From the NCBI GenBank assembly GCA_017456585.1, contig JAFTJD010000055.1, positions 1-45,581 on the forward strand: DNA of 45,581 nt, given 5' to 3'. Source of the stretch: Lachnospiraceae bacterium. GTDB taxonomy: Bacteria; Bacillota; Clostridia; Lachnospirales; Lachnospiraceae. Shown here in pieces: positions 34,355 through 41,715 of the stretch (the first letter of the stretch is position 1; each line of letters starts with the position of its first letter). The notes under the pieces were generated by a model. That model was given only the letters and a program-made list of their open reading frames with translations, did no database searches and was not told the origin of the DNA. Position numbers and translations under genes: made by a program.

Positions 34355-36793
34355 TTATTGCCGGTTTGTTTCTACCCTGTAGCAGTCTTTTCCATCCGTA
34401 TATATCCTAATCTGCCTATGTTCTGATGTTATGTATATATCACTTCCTATATCGGTAAGTCTCTCGATACAGTCTTCATGCGGATGTCCGTAAGAATTAT
34501 TAATCCCACACGATATAAGCGAAATCTTCGGTTTAACTGTCTCAAGAAATATCTGCGAAGTCGAATACCCCGAGCCATGGTGTGCAACCTTTAATATGTC
34601 ATACTCACGAAGACTTTGAATCAATTCCCGTTCCTTCTCTTCTCCGATATCCCCTGTAAAAAGCATGTCAAAGTCCTTATACGTAAGTCCTACTACCAGC
34701 GAATTCTCATTCTTATCTGCTCCCTCAGCCTGCGTCCCTTCCTCGGGACTTAATATCTCCATAACAACATCTTCCAGTATAATTCTATCTCCCTTTGTGA
34801 GTCTAAGCACCTCTATGCCGGAAGCTTTAGCCAAAGCTACTAACTCTTCTAATTCGCTATCTACTGTCGAAAGCTTCGGTATAACCAAATGCTTAATCAA
34901 AGACTTCCCTTTTGATACAGAAGTCCCGGCAGAGGTTTCATCCATGCTCTTACCGGCTATCTCAACAGAAGTTTCATCAACACCTGCTTCCAGCATGTCA
35001 CGAATCGCACTATAATGATCCGTATCACCATGCGTAACTATTACATAGTCTATGGCCGACACAGCTCTCGACTCAAGAAACGGTAACAACCTTTTCTCAT
35101 ATAGCGAATATACATCCGAGCTTCCGGAATCTATAAGCACATTGGCACCGCTTTTGGTTTCTACATAACAACAATCTCCCTGCCCCACATCTAACATTGT
35201 GATTGTAAGTTCCTCGCTCTGGTGAAAGCTTAGAAATACTAATTCTCCGACAAACAGAACCATCAATAAGATGACCGCCGTTAATATCTTTTGCACTTTT
35301 CCCAGATGCACTTTTATTCCGGTTATAACCCTTATATTTCGCTTATGTAATGCTTTTATTATAAGATGTATAAGTGCCATAAAAACAAGCACGGAATATA
35401 CAACCAGTATCTTTCCAAACTCAGGTTTGCCTATAAGTACCCTATTATACGGAAGACTCTCCCCTATGTAGCAGACTTTCTCACAGAAAGCTATTATAAG
35501 ATGTGCGGGACCCTTTAGCACAATTTCCACCGCACATCCTATCATTCCTAGTACCATGAGTAATGGCATGCACGGAACAATAATCAGGTTAGTTACTACA
35601 GTATAAAGCGGATAATCATAAAATCCGGCTGTACTTATAGGAACAGTTGCCATGCCTATTGCAAACATAAGCATAAGCTGTGACAGCTTCCGCCCGGCAA
35701 ATGCCCATCTGCATACGTCCTCCAGTACAGGTAATATAATCGCTATCCCCAGCACCGCACTAAATGAAAGTAAGAAACCAACACTCAGAAATGCGAAGGG
35801 TTGCCCAAGAAGTATCATGACAAGTGCCAAAGCCATGGAACTTATCATGTCATATGTACGCCCCAGATACATCGCAAGCATATTTACCAGAAACATTATA
35901 AGCGCCCTCACTCCGGAAGTTGCAAAGCCTGTCATAATGACATAAAGAATCATAAACACGCTCGCTATACTACACGAAATACCATAACCGCTTATCTTTC
36001 TTAACAGCTTAAAAAGTCCCATTCCAAGCAAAGATATATGTAGTCCTGACACCACCAGAATGTGTGAAACACCTGCATCTTGAAAAAGCAACTCCGTATC
36101 TTCGTTAAGATAATCCTTATCACCCAAAAGCATGGCGATAATAACTCCGGCATCATCCCTGTCATAGCTATTTCTAAACACCTTATCCTTAAGCTTGTCC
36201 CTTAATCCAAGAAGCTGTTGCTCTACCAAGTATCCGGCTTCGGACACTATGTTTAAAGAATCGCCTTCGCCCGACTTTAGCACATAGTATATTCCCTGAC
36301 TTTTGTAATACTCGTATGCATTAAACTCCCCATCATTATGCGGCTTGTCAAAGCTTGACAAATCTCCGTTCACAGCTATTATATCGCCTAATGATACTTC
36401 CGCTTCTTCGCTGCAATATACCATAACTTTACCTAATGACATTTCTTCATCGCCATCTATAACAAACGCCTCGTCAAGAACTACTAAAGTCTGCCACCCA
36501 TAAGAAATATCATCAACAACGCCTTGTACACAAGCCTCTTTAGCCTCATTCATATAACCAAAGGCTTCTTTTGGCATTTCAAAATATTTCATTCTGACAT
36601 AGCCTGCCACAAACATCAAAATAGCGGCTCCTATCATATACCATTCAATTTTACATAAAGAATTACCTATCACACCTGCAAATATGCATATAATAATTCC
36701 CCATACAACGATAACTCTGTAGCCGGCAGCAGCAAGTAAGCCTAACAGAAACATAACTGCAAACCATAACAATGGTCGTCTTATAATCCTCAC
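34355..36793 (-). CDS. comEC: ComEC/Rec2 DNA-uptake channel protein
   Basis: ComEC forms the inner-membrane channel for single-stranded DNA in transformation. The 812-residue protein has the full layout: N-terminal membrane and DUF4131 part (about 1-195), the polytopic Competence domain (about 215-500) with SHILVVSGLHISLLGMGL, then ATSGVRALIMFLVNMLA. A C-terminal metallo-beta-lactamase-like domain from about 530 has TMLDVGQGDCCYVET, VIVTHGDTDHYSAIRDML and VAHHGSGYSTSQIF, and is thought to process the non-transported strand. GTG at 36793 overlaps the comEA stop (GTGA). AAGGG upstream gives weak support; a later ATG at residue 14 is possible. Confidence 0.96.
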   Translation of the reverse strand: MRIIRRPLLWFAVMFLLGLLAAAGYRVIVVWGIIICIFAGVIGNSLCKIEWYMIGAAILMFVAGYVRMKYFEMPKEAFGYMNEAKEACVQGVVDDISYGWQTLVVLDEAFVIDGDEEMSLGKVMVYCSEEAEVSLGDIIAVNGDLSSFDKPHNDGEFNAYEYYKSQGIYYVLKSGEGDSLNIVSEAGYLVEQQLLGLRDKLKDKVFRNSYDRDDAGVIIAMLLGDKDYLNEDTELLFQDAGVSHILVVSGLHISLLGMGLFKLLRKISGYGISCSIASVFMILYVIMTGFATSGVRALIMFLVNMLAMYLGRTYDMISSMALALVMILLGQPFAFLSVGFLLSFSAVLGIAIILPVLEDVCRWAFAGRKLSQLMLMFAIGMATVPISTAGFYDYPLYTVVTNLIIVPCMPLLMVLGMIGCAVEIVLKGPAHLIIAFCEKVCYIGESLPYNRVLIGKPEFGKILVVYSVLVFMALIHLIIKALHKRNIRVITGIKVHLGKVQKILTAVILLMVLFVGELVFLSFHQSEELTITMLDVGQGDCCYVETKSGANVLIDSGSSDVYSLYEKRLLPFLESRAVSAIDYVIVTHGDTDHYSAIRDMLEAGVDETSVEIAGKSMDETSAGTSVSKGKSLIKHLVIPKLSTVDSELEELVALAKASGIEVLRLTKGDRIILEDVVMEILSPEEGTQAEGADKNENSLVVGLTYKDFDMLFTGDIGEEKERELIQSLREYDILKVAHHGSGYSTSQIFLETVKPKISLISCGINNSYGHPHEDCIERLTDIGSDIYITSEHRQIRIYTDGKDCYRVETNRQ

Positions 36794-37446
36794 CTAACCC
36801 TTATGTAATCCTTTATCTTCTCAAATGCAGCCTCTTTGATTCCGCTCACAAGCATAATATCTTCGATTACTGCAAATTGTCCTTTATTCTCTCTATGTTT
36901 AATTATGCTAATCGCCCGACTCTCACCTATGCCCGGCAACTCCATCAACTCCTCTTTGGTTGCCGTATTAATATTAACACTAAGAGTCTTCGTGCTATCT
37001 CCATCAGCATAATAATAATCTTCATGCTCTCTTACGATTCCGTTCTTCACCTCATCTAATGACGGAACATCTATCATCTCCCCGTCCTGCAATACTCTTG
37101 CCAGATTAAGATAATCCGTAGCCGCCGCTTCACTAAAGCCTCCTGCCGCCTCTATCGCGGCAGTCACCCTATCCCCAGTCATAAGCTTATAGACTCCCGG
37201 AGACCTCACTTCACCGCACACATATATTACAATATAAGTATACACAGGCTCTGACGTCACTTCTTGCTGACTCCCCGTATTATATGATTCACTAAGTGTA
37301 TATGCATCCGAATCGGTCTCCTCATTATTAATCACATAAGTGCTTCCATTATCCGAAGCATTATCTATTCCCCAAAATATAAACCAGATTATACCTGTAA
37401 CGATAACAATTACCGCAAGCACCAGCTTAATTATTTTTATCTTCAT
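36790..37446 (-). CDS. comEA: ComEA family DNA-binding competence protein
   Basis: ComEA binds incoming double-stranded DNA on the outside of the membrane and hands it to ComEC. The 218-residue protein has one N-terminal transmembrane helix (about 5-27), a Ser/Thr/Glu-rich linker, an SLBB-type domain with YVCGEVRSPGVYKLMTGDRV, and a C-terminal pair of helix-hairpin-helix motifs, VNINTATKEELMELPGIGES and EDIMLVSGIKEAAFEKI, that contact DNA. Order comEA-comEC is the usual one, with a four-base overlap, but the comEB-type gene of Bacillus is absent. It is 29 bases after the DMT transporter gene on the same strand. Confidence 0.95.
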   Translation of the reverse strand: MKIKIIKLVLAVIVIVTGIIWFIFWGIDNASDNGSTYVINNEETDSDAYTLSESYNTGSQQEVTSEPVYTYIVIYVCGEVRSPGVYKLMTGDRVTAAIEAAGGFSEAAATDYLNLARVLQDGEMIDVPSLDEVKNGIVREHEDYYYADGDSTKTLSVNINTATKEELMELPGIGESRAISIIKHRENKGQFAVIEDIMLVSGIKEAAFEKIKDYIRVR

Positions 37447-37475
37447 TTTTCTCCTTTGTTAATATCCATTGTAAT

Positions 37476-37907
37476 TTATTCCCACTTAAAAATTACGATT
37501 CCGACTATAGCCATAGCCATTCCGATTAATTTCTTCCACTCAAATCCAACCTTTTCAACTCCAAAAAGTCCAAAAACTTCTATAAGGTATGCCACCAGAA
37601 GCTGCGACACAACTATAAGCATAACCGCCTTCGCCGGCCCCAATGATGACATACTCTTAATAACAGTCAATGTAATAAAAGCACCTATAACTCCGCCAAG
37701 TAACATATACTTAGGTTCAACCTTAGCAAGCTGCATAAAGCTGTCACGCCCTGTCACAAACCATCCTCCCAGACAAATAATAAGTGCCGTAAACTGAACC
37801 CATGCATTCGATACCCACATGCTTGTCCCTTTGGTTACCGCGGTATTAAATACTCCCTGAATACTCATAAGTGCACCCGATACCAACGCAATAATAATTC
37901 CCCACAT
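37476..37907 (-). CDS. DMT-superfamily transporter, DUF606/YdcZ type
   Basis: A 143-residue integral membrane protein of the small DMT family DUF606 (YdcZ-like). About five hydrophobic helices are visible, beginning MWGIIIALVSGALMSIQGVF with the family motif GxxxxxQGxxN near the first helix. It continues through SNAWVQFTALIICLGGWFV, GPAKAVMLIVVSQLLVAYLI and KKLIGMAMAIVGIVIF. Members probably form pairs; their substrates are mostly unknown. The gene is upstream of comEA with a short gap. There is a long gene-poor region (591 bases) in front of it. Confidence 0.9.
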   Translation of the reverse strand: MWGIIIALVSGALMSIQGVFNTAVTKGTSMWVSNAWVQFTALIICLGGWFVTGRDSFMQLAKVEPKYMLLGGVIGAFITLTVIKSMSSLGPAKAVMLIVVSQLLVAYLIEVFGLFGVEKVGFEWKKLIGMAMAIVGIVIFKWE

Positions 37908-38252
37908 ATAATTTACCTCTTATCCATTTATTTCTAAATATCTAGGCATTTGCGAAACTATATTACAAATACTTACTAAATATTATCTCTGTATTTGTGA
38001 ATTATATGTGTGAAAATTACAAGACCCAGTGCATTTCCCGTCTGCACCGGATCTTATAATTGTCTCAATCCATATTCCTTGTAATATATCAAGGTAGCTT
38101 TCGTATCGTTAAAATTAAATAATATTAACCGCTCATCGGTTTTGTCTTAGTTTTTGATTAAATTATTATAAATATATTTCCAGTAAATTCTATTTCTTGT
38201 CTTTTCGATATCATTAACCCCTAATTATTTTTGTATTAAATAAATTACATAG
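37908..38252. other. Intergenic region with several hairpins, 3' part of a possible minus-strand small transcript
   Basis: The stretch has no long gene. Hairpins include 38021-38055 (AAGACCCAGTGCA against TGCACCGGATCTT, two mismatches), 38077-38094 (CCTTG/CAAGG) and 38127-38141 (AACCG/CGGTT followed by T-rich DNA on the plus strand and TTAATATTATTTAATTTT on the minus strand). The last could end a small minus-strand RNA started from the motif at 38348-38382. Confidence 0.5.
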
Positions 38253-38333
38253 TTAATGCCTTGTTATATTCCCCCTCTCATATGATTTAAGGCATTGTTG
38301 CCGATTATGTAGTTCACTTCCCCTCCTGTGCAT
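38253..38333 (-). CDS. Putative 26-residue short peptide gene behind the shared regulon motif
   Basis: A short open frame, ATG 38333 to TAA 38253, encoding a basic, polar 26-residue peptide beginning MHRRGSELH with one cysteine. AGAGGGG lies six bases before the ATG, a good ribosome-binding site. An overlapping frame from GTG 38317, behind AGGAGGGG, would encode 17 residues (VNYIIGNNAL...). The same DNA can fold (AATGCCTT pairs with AAGGCATT, and TACATA with TATGTA), so this may instead be a structured small RNA. The two-part regulon motif ends one or two bases upstream of the ribosome-binding site. Coding is not proven; the short leader is a problem for the promoter reading. Confidence 0.35.
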   Translation of the reverse strand: MHRRGSELHNRQQCLKSYERGNITRH

Positions 38334-38347
38334 TTTCAACCCCTCTG

Positions 38348-38382
38348 TAATGTACTACATTTATTTTGCGAAAAAGGTGACA
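38348..38382 (-). promoter_or_regulatory. Regulon motif copy 1 (minus strand): TGTCACC-N16-TGTAGTACATTA
   Basis: TGTCACC at 38382-38376 and TGTAGTACATTA at 38359-38348, 16 bases apart. It faces the possible short transcript. It is one of four copies, two divergent pairs, around the sigma factor locus. The spacing fits ECF promoter geometry. Confidence 0.6.
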
Positions 38383-38448
38383 AAAAAAATCCATTGTTAA
38401 CAATTTTCTTATAAAAACACATTTCCAATACACTTTTAGTTCATTATT

Positions 38449-38483
38449 TGTCACCCTTTTCTTTAAATTTATGTTGTATATAT
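38449..38483 (+). promoter_or_regulatory. Regulon motif copy 2 (plus strand): TGTCACC-N16-TGTTGTATATAT
   Basis: TGTCACC 38449-38455 and TGTTGTATATAT 38472-38483, spacer 16, identical in both halves to the copy before the sigma factor. It lies just before the 57-residue protein gene, whose AAAGGAG begins two bases later, so the leader would be very short. Confidence 0.75.
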
Positions 38484-38498
38484 GAAAGGAGAATGCCT

Positions 38499-38672
38499 AT
38501 GATTCACAAGGAAGATTTTAAGGAAGCACTTCGCAACATAATATCTTATGAATTCGAAAATGTATATGAGGATACCGAGCCTCATTTATTCTCAACTGCT
38601 TTTGAGACCCACATGCAGCAGCTCATTAATTATATCAATGAACATAAGCATCACTCCAAGCAGAAGCGCTAA
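38499..38672 (+). CDS. Stand-alone copy of the anti-sigma N-terminal domain (57 residues)
   Basis: A 57-residue charged, soluble protein. It aligns without gaps to the N-terminal cytoplasmic domain of the anti-sigma factor encoded at 39933. Both start MIH, and the shared positions run FK.ALR.....EF, H.FS..FE..M..LI...NE, about 18 identities over 44 positions. It lacks the membrane helix and extracellular part. It may bind the same sigma factor, as a free cytoplasmic brake, or a different one. The ATG at 38499 lies seven bases after AAAGGAGA; an ATG at 38493 is too close. It is monocistronic, with its own terminator. Its upstream motif is the same as that of the sigma gene. Function is inference. 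Confidence 0.75.
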   Translation: MIHKEDFKEALRNIISYEFENVYEDTEPHLFSTAFETHMQQLINYINEHKHHSKQKR

Positions 38673-38677
38673 TCAAT

Positions 38678-38715
38678 AAAAGCTATTGCACAGTATGTCC
38701 CATGCAATAGCTTTT
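38678..38715. terminator. Bidirectional terminator between the 57-residue gene and the secreted protein gene
   Basis: AAAGCTATTGCA (38678-38690 region) pairs with TGCAATAGCTTTT (38703-38715) around a 12-base loop. A-rich and T-rich flanks let it serve both converging genes. Confidence 0.88.
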
Positions 38716-38746
38716 ATCTCATCTGAATTCTCTTCGCTTACCCTAC

Positions 38747-39163
38747 TTAGTACTCCACTTCTATCTCGTGTGTAACTACCTCTGCGCGTCCGCCTGTGCC
38801 GTAAAAGGTATATTCTACAGTAACGCGATAAACTCCGTCGGAATCCAACTGGATAGTGGTTGTATCATAGTAATCTGTATCATATAATATGTCAGTCCAC
38901 ATATCAACATCACTCCAGAAGAAGCCAAGAGTTCTCTTCTCAATGTATGTCTTGATAACAACGCCTTCTGTATCAGAATTACCCATGTACTGATATGCAA
39001 TCGTAAGTGCACCACTATCTGATACCCATGCATTACTGCTTACAGAACCGACATTATTAAGACGTGCCTGCACACCTTCTGCCATAACGGTAATCACACC
39101 GGCACACATCAATACTGCACAAAGAAAACCTGTCATCATTCTCTTAATCGCTGTCCTCTTCAT
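38747..39163 (-). CDS. Small secreted beta-rich protein
   Basis: A 138-residue protein with a clear Sec signal peptide: basic start MKRTAIKRMM, hydrophobic core TGFLCAVLMCAGVITV, and a cleavage site after VMA near residue 28. The mature part (about 110 residues) is rich in Tyr, Thr, Val and Asp and appears to be a single beta-sandwich, ending GRAEVVTHEIEVEY. It has no lipobox, LPXTG or catalytic motif I recognise. AAAGGAG precedes the ATG. It is divergent from the sigma factor gene and preceded by a near copy of the same two-part motif, so it may be a target or a ligand of the anti-sigma sensor. Confidence 0.75.
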   Translation of the reverse strand: MKRTAIKRMMTGFLCAVLMCAGVITVMAEGVQARLNNVGSVSSNAWVSDSGALTIAYQYMGNSDTEGVVIKTYIEKRTLGFFWSDVDMWTDILYDTDYYDTTTIQLDSDGVYRVTVEYTFYGTGGRAEVVTHEIEVEY

Positions 39164-39232
39164 ATCCTACATCTCCTTTCTCATTAGTATATACAAGTAA
39201 CCAAAGTCATATTGACTCGGTATGAGCCTTGC

Positions 39233-39268
39233 ATATATACTACAAACAGAAGCCATAAAGAGGTGACA
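39233..39268 (-). promoter_or_regulatory. Regulon motif copy 3 (minus strand): TGTCACC-N17-TGTAGTATATAT
   Basis: TGTCACC at 39268-39262, then 17 bases, then TGTAGTATATAT at 39244-39233. It lies about 70 bases before the secreted protein gene. It differs from the sigma-gene copy by one base in the second half and one base in spacing. Confidence 0.65.
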
Positions 39269-39296
39269 ATATTTTTTAAAAATTTTATATTTTTTT

Positions 39297-39331
39297 TGTC
39301 ACCTATTTTTTATTTTAATTGTTGTATATAT
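39297..39331 (+). promoter_or_regulatory. Regulon motif copy 4 (plus strand): TGTCACC-N16-TGTTGTATATAT, before the sigma gene
   Basis: TGTCACC 39297-39303 and TGTTGTATATAT 39320-39331, spacer 16, 26 bases before the sigma factor ATG. With copy 3 it forms an inverted AGGTGACA...TGTCACCT pair around an AT-rich centre. Confidence 0.75.
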
Positions 39332-39357
39332 ATAAGATATAAACAGGAGCTACTTTT

Positions 39358-39936
39358 ATGTTGCTATTTTACTTAAGCTTAATTGATAATGATGAAGACA
39401 AACGAACTTTTGAAGATATATACCTTACATACAGACAGGACATGTTTAGACTTGCAAGAACTATAGTCAGAACTGATGCAGATGCAGAGGATATTGTTGA
39501 AGATGTTTTTTTGAAAATTGCTTCCCGACACCTTGTAACAGTAACCAATATTGAATCACCTACTGATTTACGTAATTATCTGCTGAAGGCAACTAAGAAC
39601 ACTGCTCTTAATGCCATTTCCCAACAGCAGCATATGCAGATTGTTTCACTGGATATAATAGACGAGACTTCTTTAACAGATATTCCCAATCTTTCAAATG
39701 GTTCTTTCGTTGAGGCGATATGCTCCAAGGCTGACTACGCCAAGATTCTTACGGCAATCAACGAACTGAATCAACTATATCGTGATATTCTCTATTATCA
39801 TTTTGTCCTTGAAATAAGCGTTCCTGAGATTGCTTCACATCTGAATCGCAAGGTATCTTCGGTAAAGAAGCAATTAATCCGAGGAAAGAAGTTGCTTTTA
39901 GCTAAGCTTGATATAACAGGAGGTAATCAATTATGA
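39358..39936 (+). CDS. ECF-type RNA polymerase sigma factor
   Basis: A 192-residue alternative sigma factor with only regions 2 and 4. Region 2 (about 15-90) reads FEDIYLTYRQDMFRLARTIV, then DADAEDIVEDVFLKI, the core-binding and -10 melting helices, and DLRNYLLKATKNTALNAI. Region 4 (about 130-188) has INELNQLYRDILYYHFVLEI and VPEIASHLNRKVSSVKKQLIRGKKLL, the -35-binding helix-turn-helix. There is no region 3. AGGAG lies eight bases before the ATG. It overlaps the anti-sigma gene by four bases (ATGA), so the two proteins are made in step. Its upstream motif is shared by neighbouring genes and is the best candidate for its own promoter. The controlled signal is unknown. Confidence 0.93.
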   Translation: MLLFYLSLIDNDEDKRTFEDIYLTYRQDMFRLARTIVRTDADAEDIVEDVFLKIASRHLVTVTNIESPTDLRNYLLKATKNTALNAISQQQHMQIVSLDIIDETSLTDIPNLSNGSFVEAICSKADYAKILTAINELNQLYRDILYYHFVLEISVPEIASHLNRKVSSVKKQLIRGKKLLLAKLDITGGNQL

Positions 39937-40622
39937 TTCACAATGATAAACCTGTCAATATTTTTAAACAAGCCCTCAGAGAATCTGCAACTGCTGAATT
40001 TACTGCCTTATCTTCCGAGACAACAGAACATGCATTTTCTCCTCGTTTCGAGAAGAAAATGAACCGACTCATTAAGTCCTTGAATGAACGTGGTACCACA
40101 CCACTTAAAGCATTCTGTCGAAGAACCATGTTTGCAGCAGCTTCATTTGTTGTAATATTCACTCTTCTTAGTCGTGTTCAGGCCATAAGAGAACCTTTTA
40201 TGAATTTCGTATATGATATATATGATACTTTCATAGCTGTTCATTTCGAACAGAATGTTCAACCGGTCATAACTTATGAGTATCAACTAACTTATATCCC
40301 TGACGGCTTCTCTCTCACTGATTCACGGCACGAAGACTGCCTTGTGTATGAGAAATATGAAGATGCTCACGGCAATAGTATAATCTTCACCCAAGAGCTT
40401 GGAGACGCCGGACAGATATCACTTGACAATGAACACAGTGATTTCAGAATTATAAATATATCCGGCTTAGATGTTATTATTCAAGAAACAGATTCTTATA
40501 TCTCCGGTATATGGACACAAGACACCTGTTGTCTTAAACTGTTTCTTCGCGGAGACTTCGACTTATCCGACTTGGAATCTATGATTATGTCTGTACAACC
40601 TATAGCTAATAACTGCCAATAA
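39933..40622 (+). CDS. Membrane anti-sigma factor with extracellular DUF4367-like domain
   Basis: A 229-residue single-pass protein. The cytoplasmic part (1-62) has FKQALRESATAEFTALSSE and FSPRFEKKMNRLIKSLNE, the sigma-binding domain duplicated in the 57-residue protein. A transmembrane helix lies near 66-85 (MFAAASFVVIFTLLSR). The extracellular part is a DUF4367-like beta domain with YQLTYIPDGFSLTDSRHED, ISGLDVIIQETDSYISGIW and ending DLSDLESMIMSVQPI. Such proteins hold the sigma factor inactive until an envelope signal changes the outer domain. No CxxC zinc site is present, so it is not a ZAS type. Tight overlap with the sigma gene supports the pairing. Confidence 0.88.
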   Translation: MIHNDKPVNIFKQALRESATAEFTALSSETTEHAFSPRFEKKMNRLIKSLNERGTTPLKAFCRRTMFAAASFVVIFTLLSRVQAIREPFMNFVYDIYDTFIAVHFEQNVQPVITYEYQLTYIPDGFSLTDSRHEDCLVYEKYEDAHGNSIIFTQELGDAGQISLDNEHSDFRIINISGLDVIIQETDSYISGIWTQDTCCLKLFLRGDFDLSDLESMIMSVQPIANNCQ

Positions 40623-40640
40623 CTACTACAGTTACCTAAT

Positions 40641-40694
40641 AACGAATCCCCCTGACATTAGACCTACATCCAATACCAGGGGGATTCGTTTTAT
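40641..40694 (+). terminator. Terminator of the sigma/anti-sigma operon
   Basis: AACGAATCCCCCTG (40641-40654) and CAGGGGGATTCGTT (40677-40690) form a perfect 14-bp stem with a 22-base loop, followed by TTATT. Confidence 0.9.
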
Positions 40695-40696
40695 TA

Positions 40697-40816
40697 TGTT
40701 ATAGGAAAATGCGTCCTATAACATAAAAAACGCTCCGCGTGGATGCGCACTCGCGCGAAGAGGAAGTTTGTCGCAAGCGACCGCGCTCGGCGCGAGAGTT
40801 CCGCAAGCGGAACTCT
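40697..40816. repeat. Cluster of short GC-rich palindromes
   Basis: Successive stem-loops: GTTATAGGA/TCCTATAAC (40697-40721), GTCG-CAAG-CGAC (40770-40781), CTCG/CGAG arms near 40786-40796, and AGAGTTCCG-CAAG-CGGAACTCT (40795-40816). The CGxAAGCG pattern recurs. It separates two converging operons and the last stem may terminate the ABC operon. It is strikingly GC-rich for this region. Confidence 0.8.
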
Positions 40817-40825
40817 TTGTTCTAT

Positions 40826-41698
40826 CTAGTCCTCAAACGCTCTAAGATACACATCTTCAAGTGTTGCTCTCGTTCCATCGAGAAGTTCTCCGCCCGGAAT
40901 TCTATCTCCTATAAGTCTTACAATAAACTTACCGTCTCCGCTTGCACTACTTCCTATATTTGCAATACGATAGTCTTTCTTATATTTCTCCAGACCTTCT
41001 CTGTCAGTTTCTACCTCAAATACATATGGCACAACCTGTGACACCAAGCTTGCCGGTGTCCCACTTCCTATAAGCTTCCCTTTTTTTAGAAGCAATATTT
41101 CCTTAGAAATAAACTCTATATCAGGAACTACATGCGTTGCAAGAATAACTGTCTTTTCCTGACTTACCTCTGAAATAATGTTACGAATCCTTATTCTCTC
41201 CTTTGGGTCAAGTCCGGCTGTTGGCTCATCCATTATAAGAATCTTCGGATTGCCGAGAAGTGCCTGTGCTATAAGTATTCTCTGCTTCATACCTCCTGAA
41301 TAAGCACCAAGCTTCTTATCCTCATGACCTTTCAAATTAACCATCTCTATAAGCCTTGGTATCTGCTCATCAGCCTCCCTCTTCTTCATACCTTTGAGCG
41401 ATGCCATATAATACATAAACCTAAGTCCGCTAAAAGAAGGATAAATATTCTGCTGTTGCGGCATAAAACCAAGCTGTCTTAAATACTCCGTGCCAAGCTT
41501 CTTTATATCTTCTCCATCAAAAGTGATCCTTCCCGAAGTTGCTGCAAGGTTATCTGTTATTATATTCATCATCGTACTTTTCCCGGCACCATTTGGTCCA
41601 AGAAGCCCGTAGACTCCCTCGCTAAACGTATAACTAAAGTTATCAAGTGCACGGTTATTACCATAATCCTTAACTAGATTTTCTATCTTAAGCTCCAT
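40826..41698 (-). CDS. ABC transporter ATP-binding protein
   Basis: A 290-residue ATPase of an ABC-2-type exporter. Walker A is LLGPNGAGKSTMMNI near 33-47, the signature is YSGGMKQRILIAQ near 138, Walker B is ILIMDEPTAGLDP near 158, and the switch histidine is in LATHVVPD near 190. Q-loop FMPQQQNIYPSFSG is also present. The C-terminal region of about 70 residues is not conserved, as in drug or lipid exporters of this type. It lies 17 bases downstream of the permease gene on the same strand. Substrate is unknown. It is the last gene of an operon that begins outside the window. Confidence 0.95.
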   Translation of the reverse strand: MELKIENLVKDYGNNRALDNFSYTFSEGVYGLLGPNGAGKSTMMNIITDNLAATSGRITFDGEDIKKLGTEYLRQLGFMPQQQNIYPSFSGLRFMYYMASLKGMKKREADEQIPRLIEMVNLKGHEDKKLGAYSGGMKQRILIAQALLGNPKILIMDEPTAGLDPKERIRIRNIISEVSQEKTVILATHVVPDIEFISKEILLLKKGKLIGSGTPASLVSQVVPYVFEVETDREGLEKYKKDYRIANIGSSASGDGKFIVRLIGDRIPGGELLDGTRATLEDVYLRAFED

Positions 41699-41715
41699 AC
41701 ATCATAGTACCTCCA

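Noticed and set aside
38448..38498. Longer start of the 57-residue protein
   Set aside because: The extension crosses the regulon motif and the ribosome-binding site, and homology to the anti-sigma domain begins at MIH.
38815..39033. Alternative frame inside the secreted protein gene
   Set aside because: No signal or ribosome-binding site, and the annotated frame has a clear signal peptide.
40739..41041. Plus-strand frame through the palindrome cluster and ABC ATPase gene
   Set aside because: It is built from the palindromes and antisense ATPase sequence and shows no ribosome-binding site.
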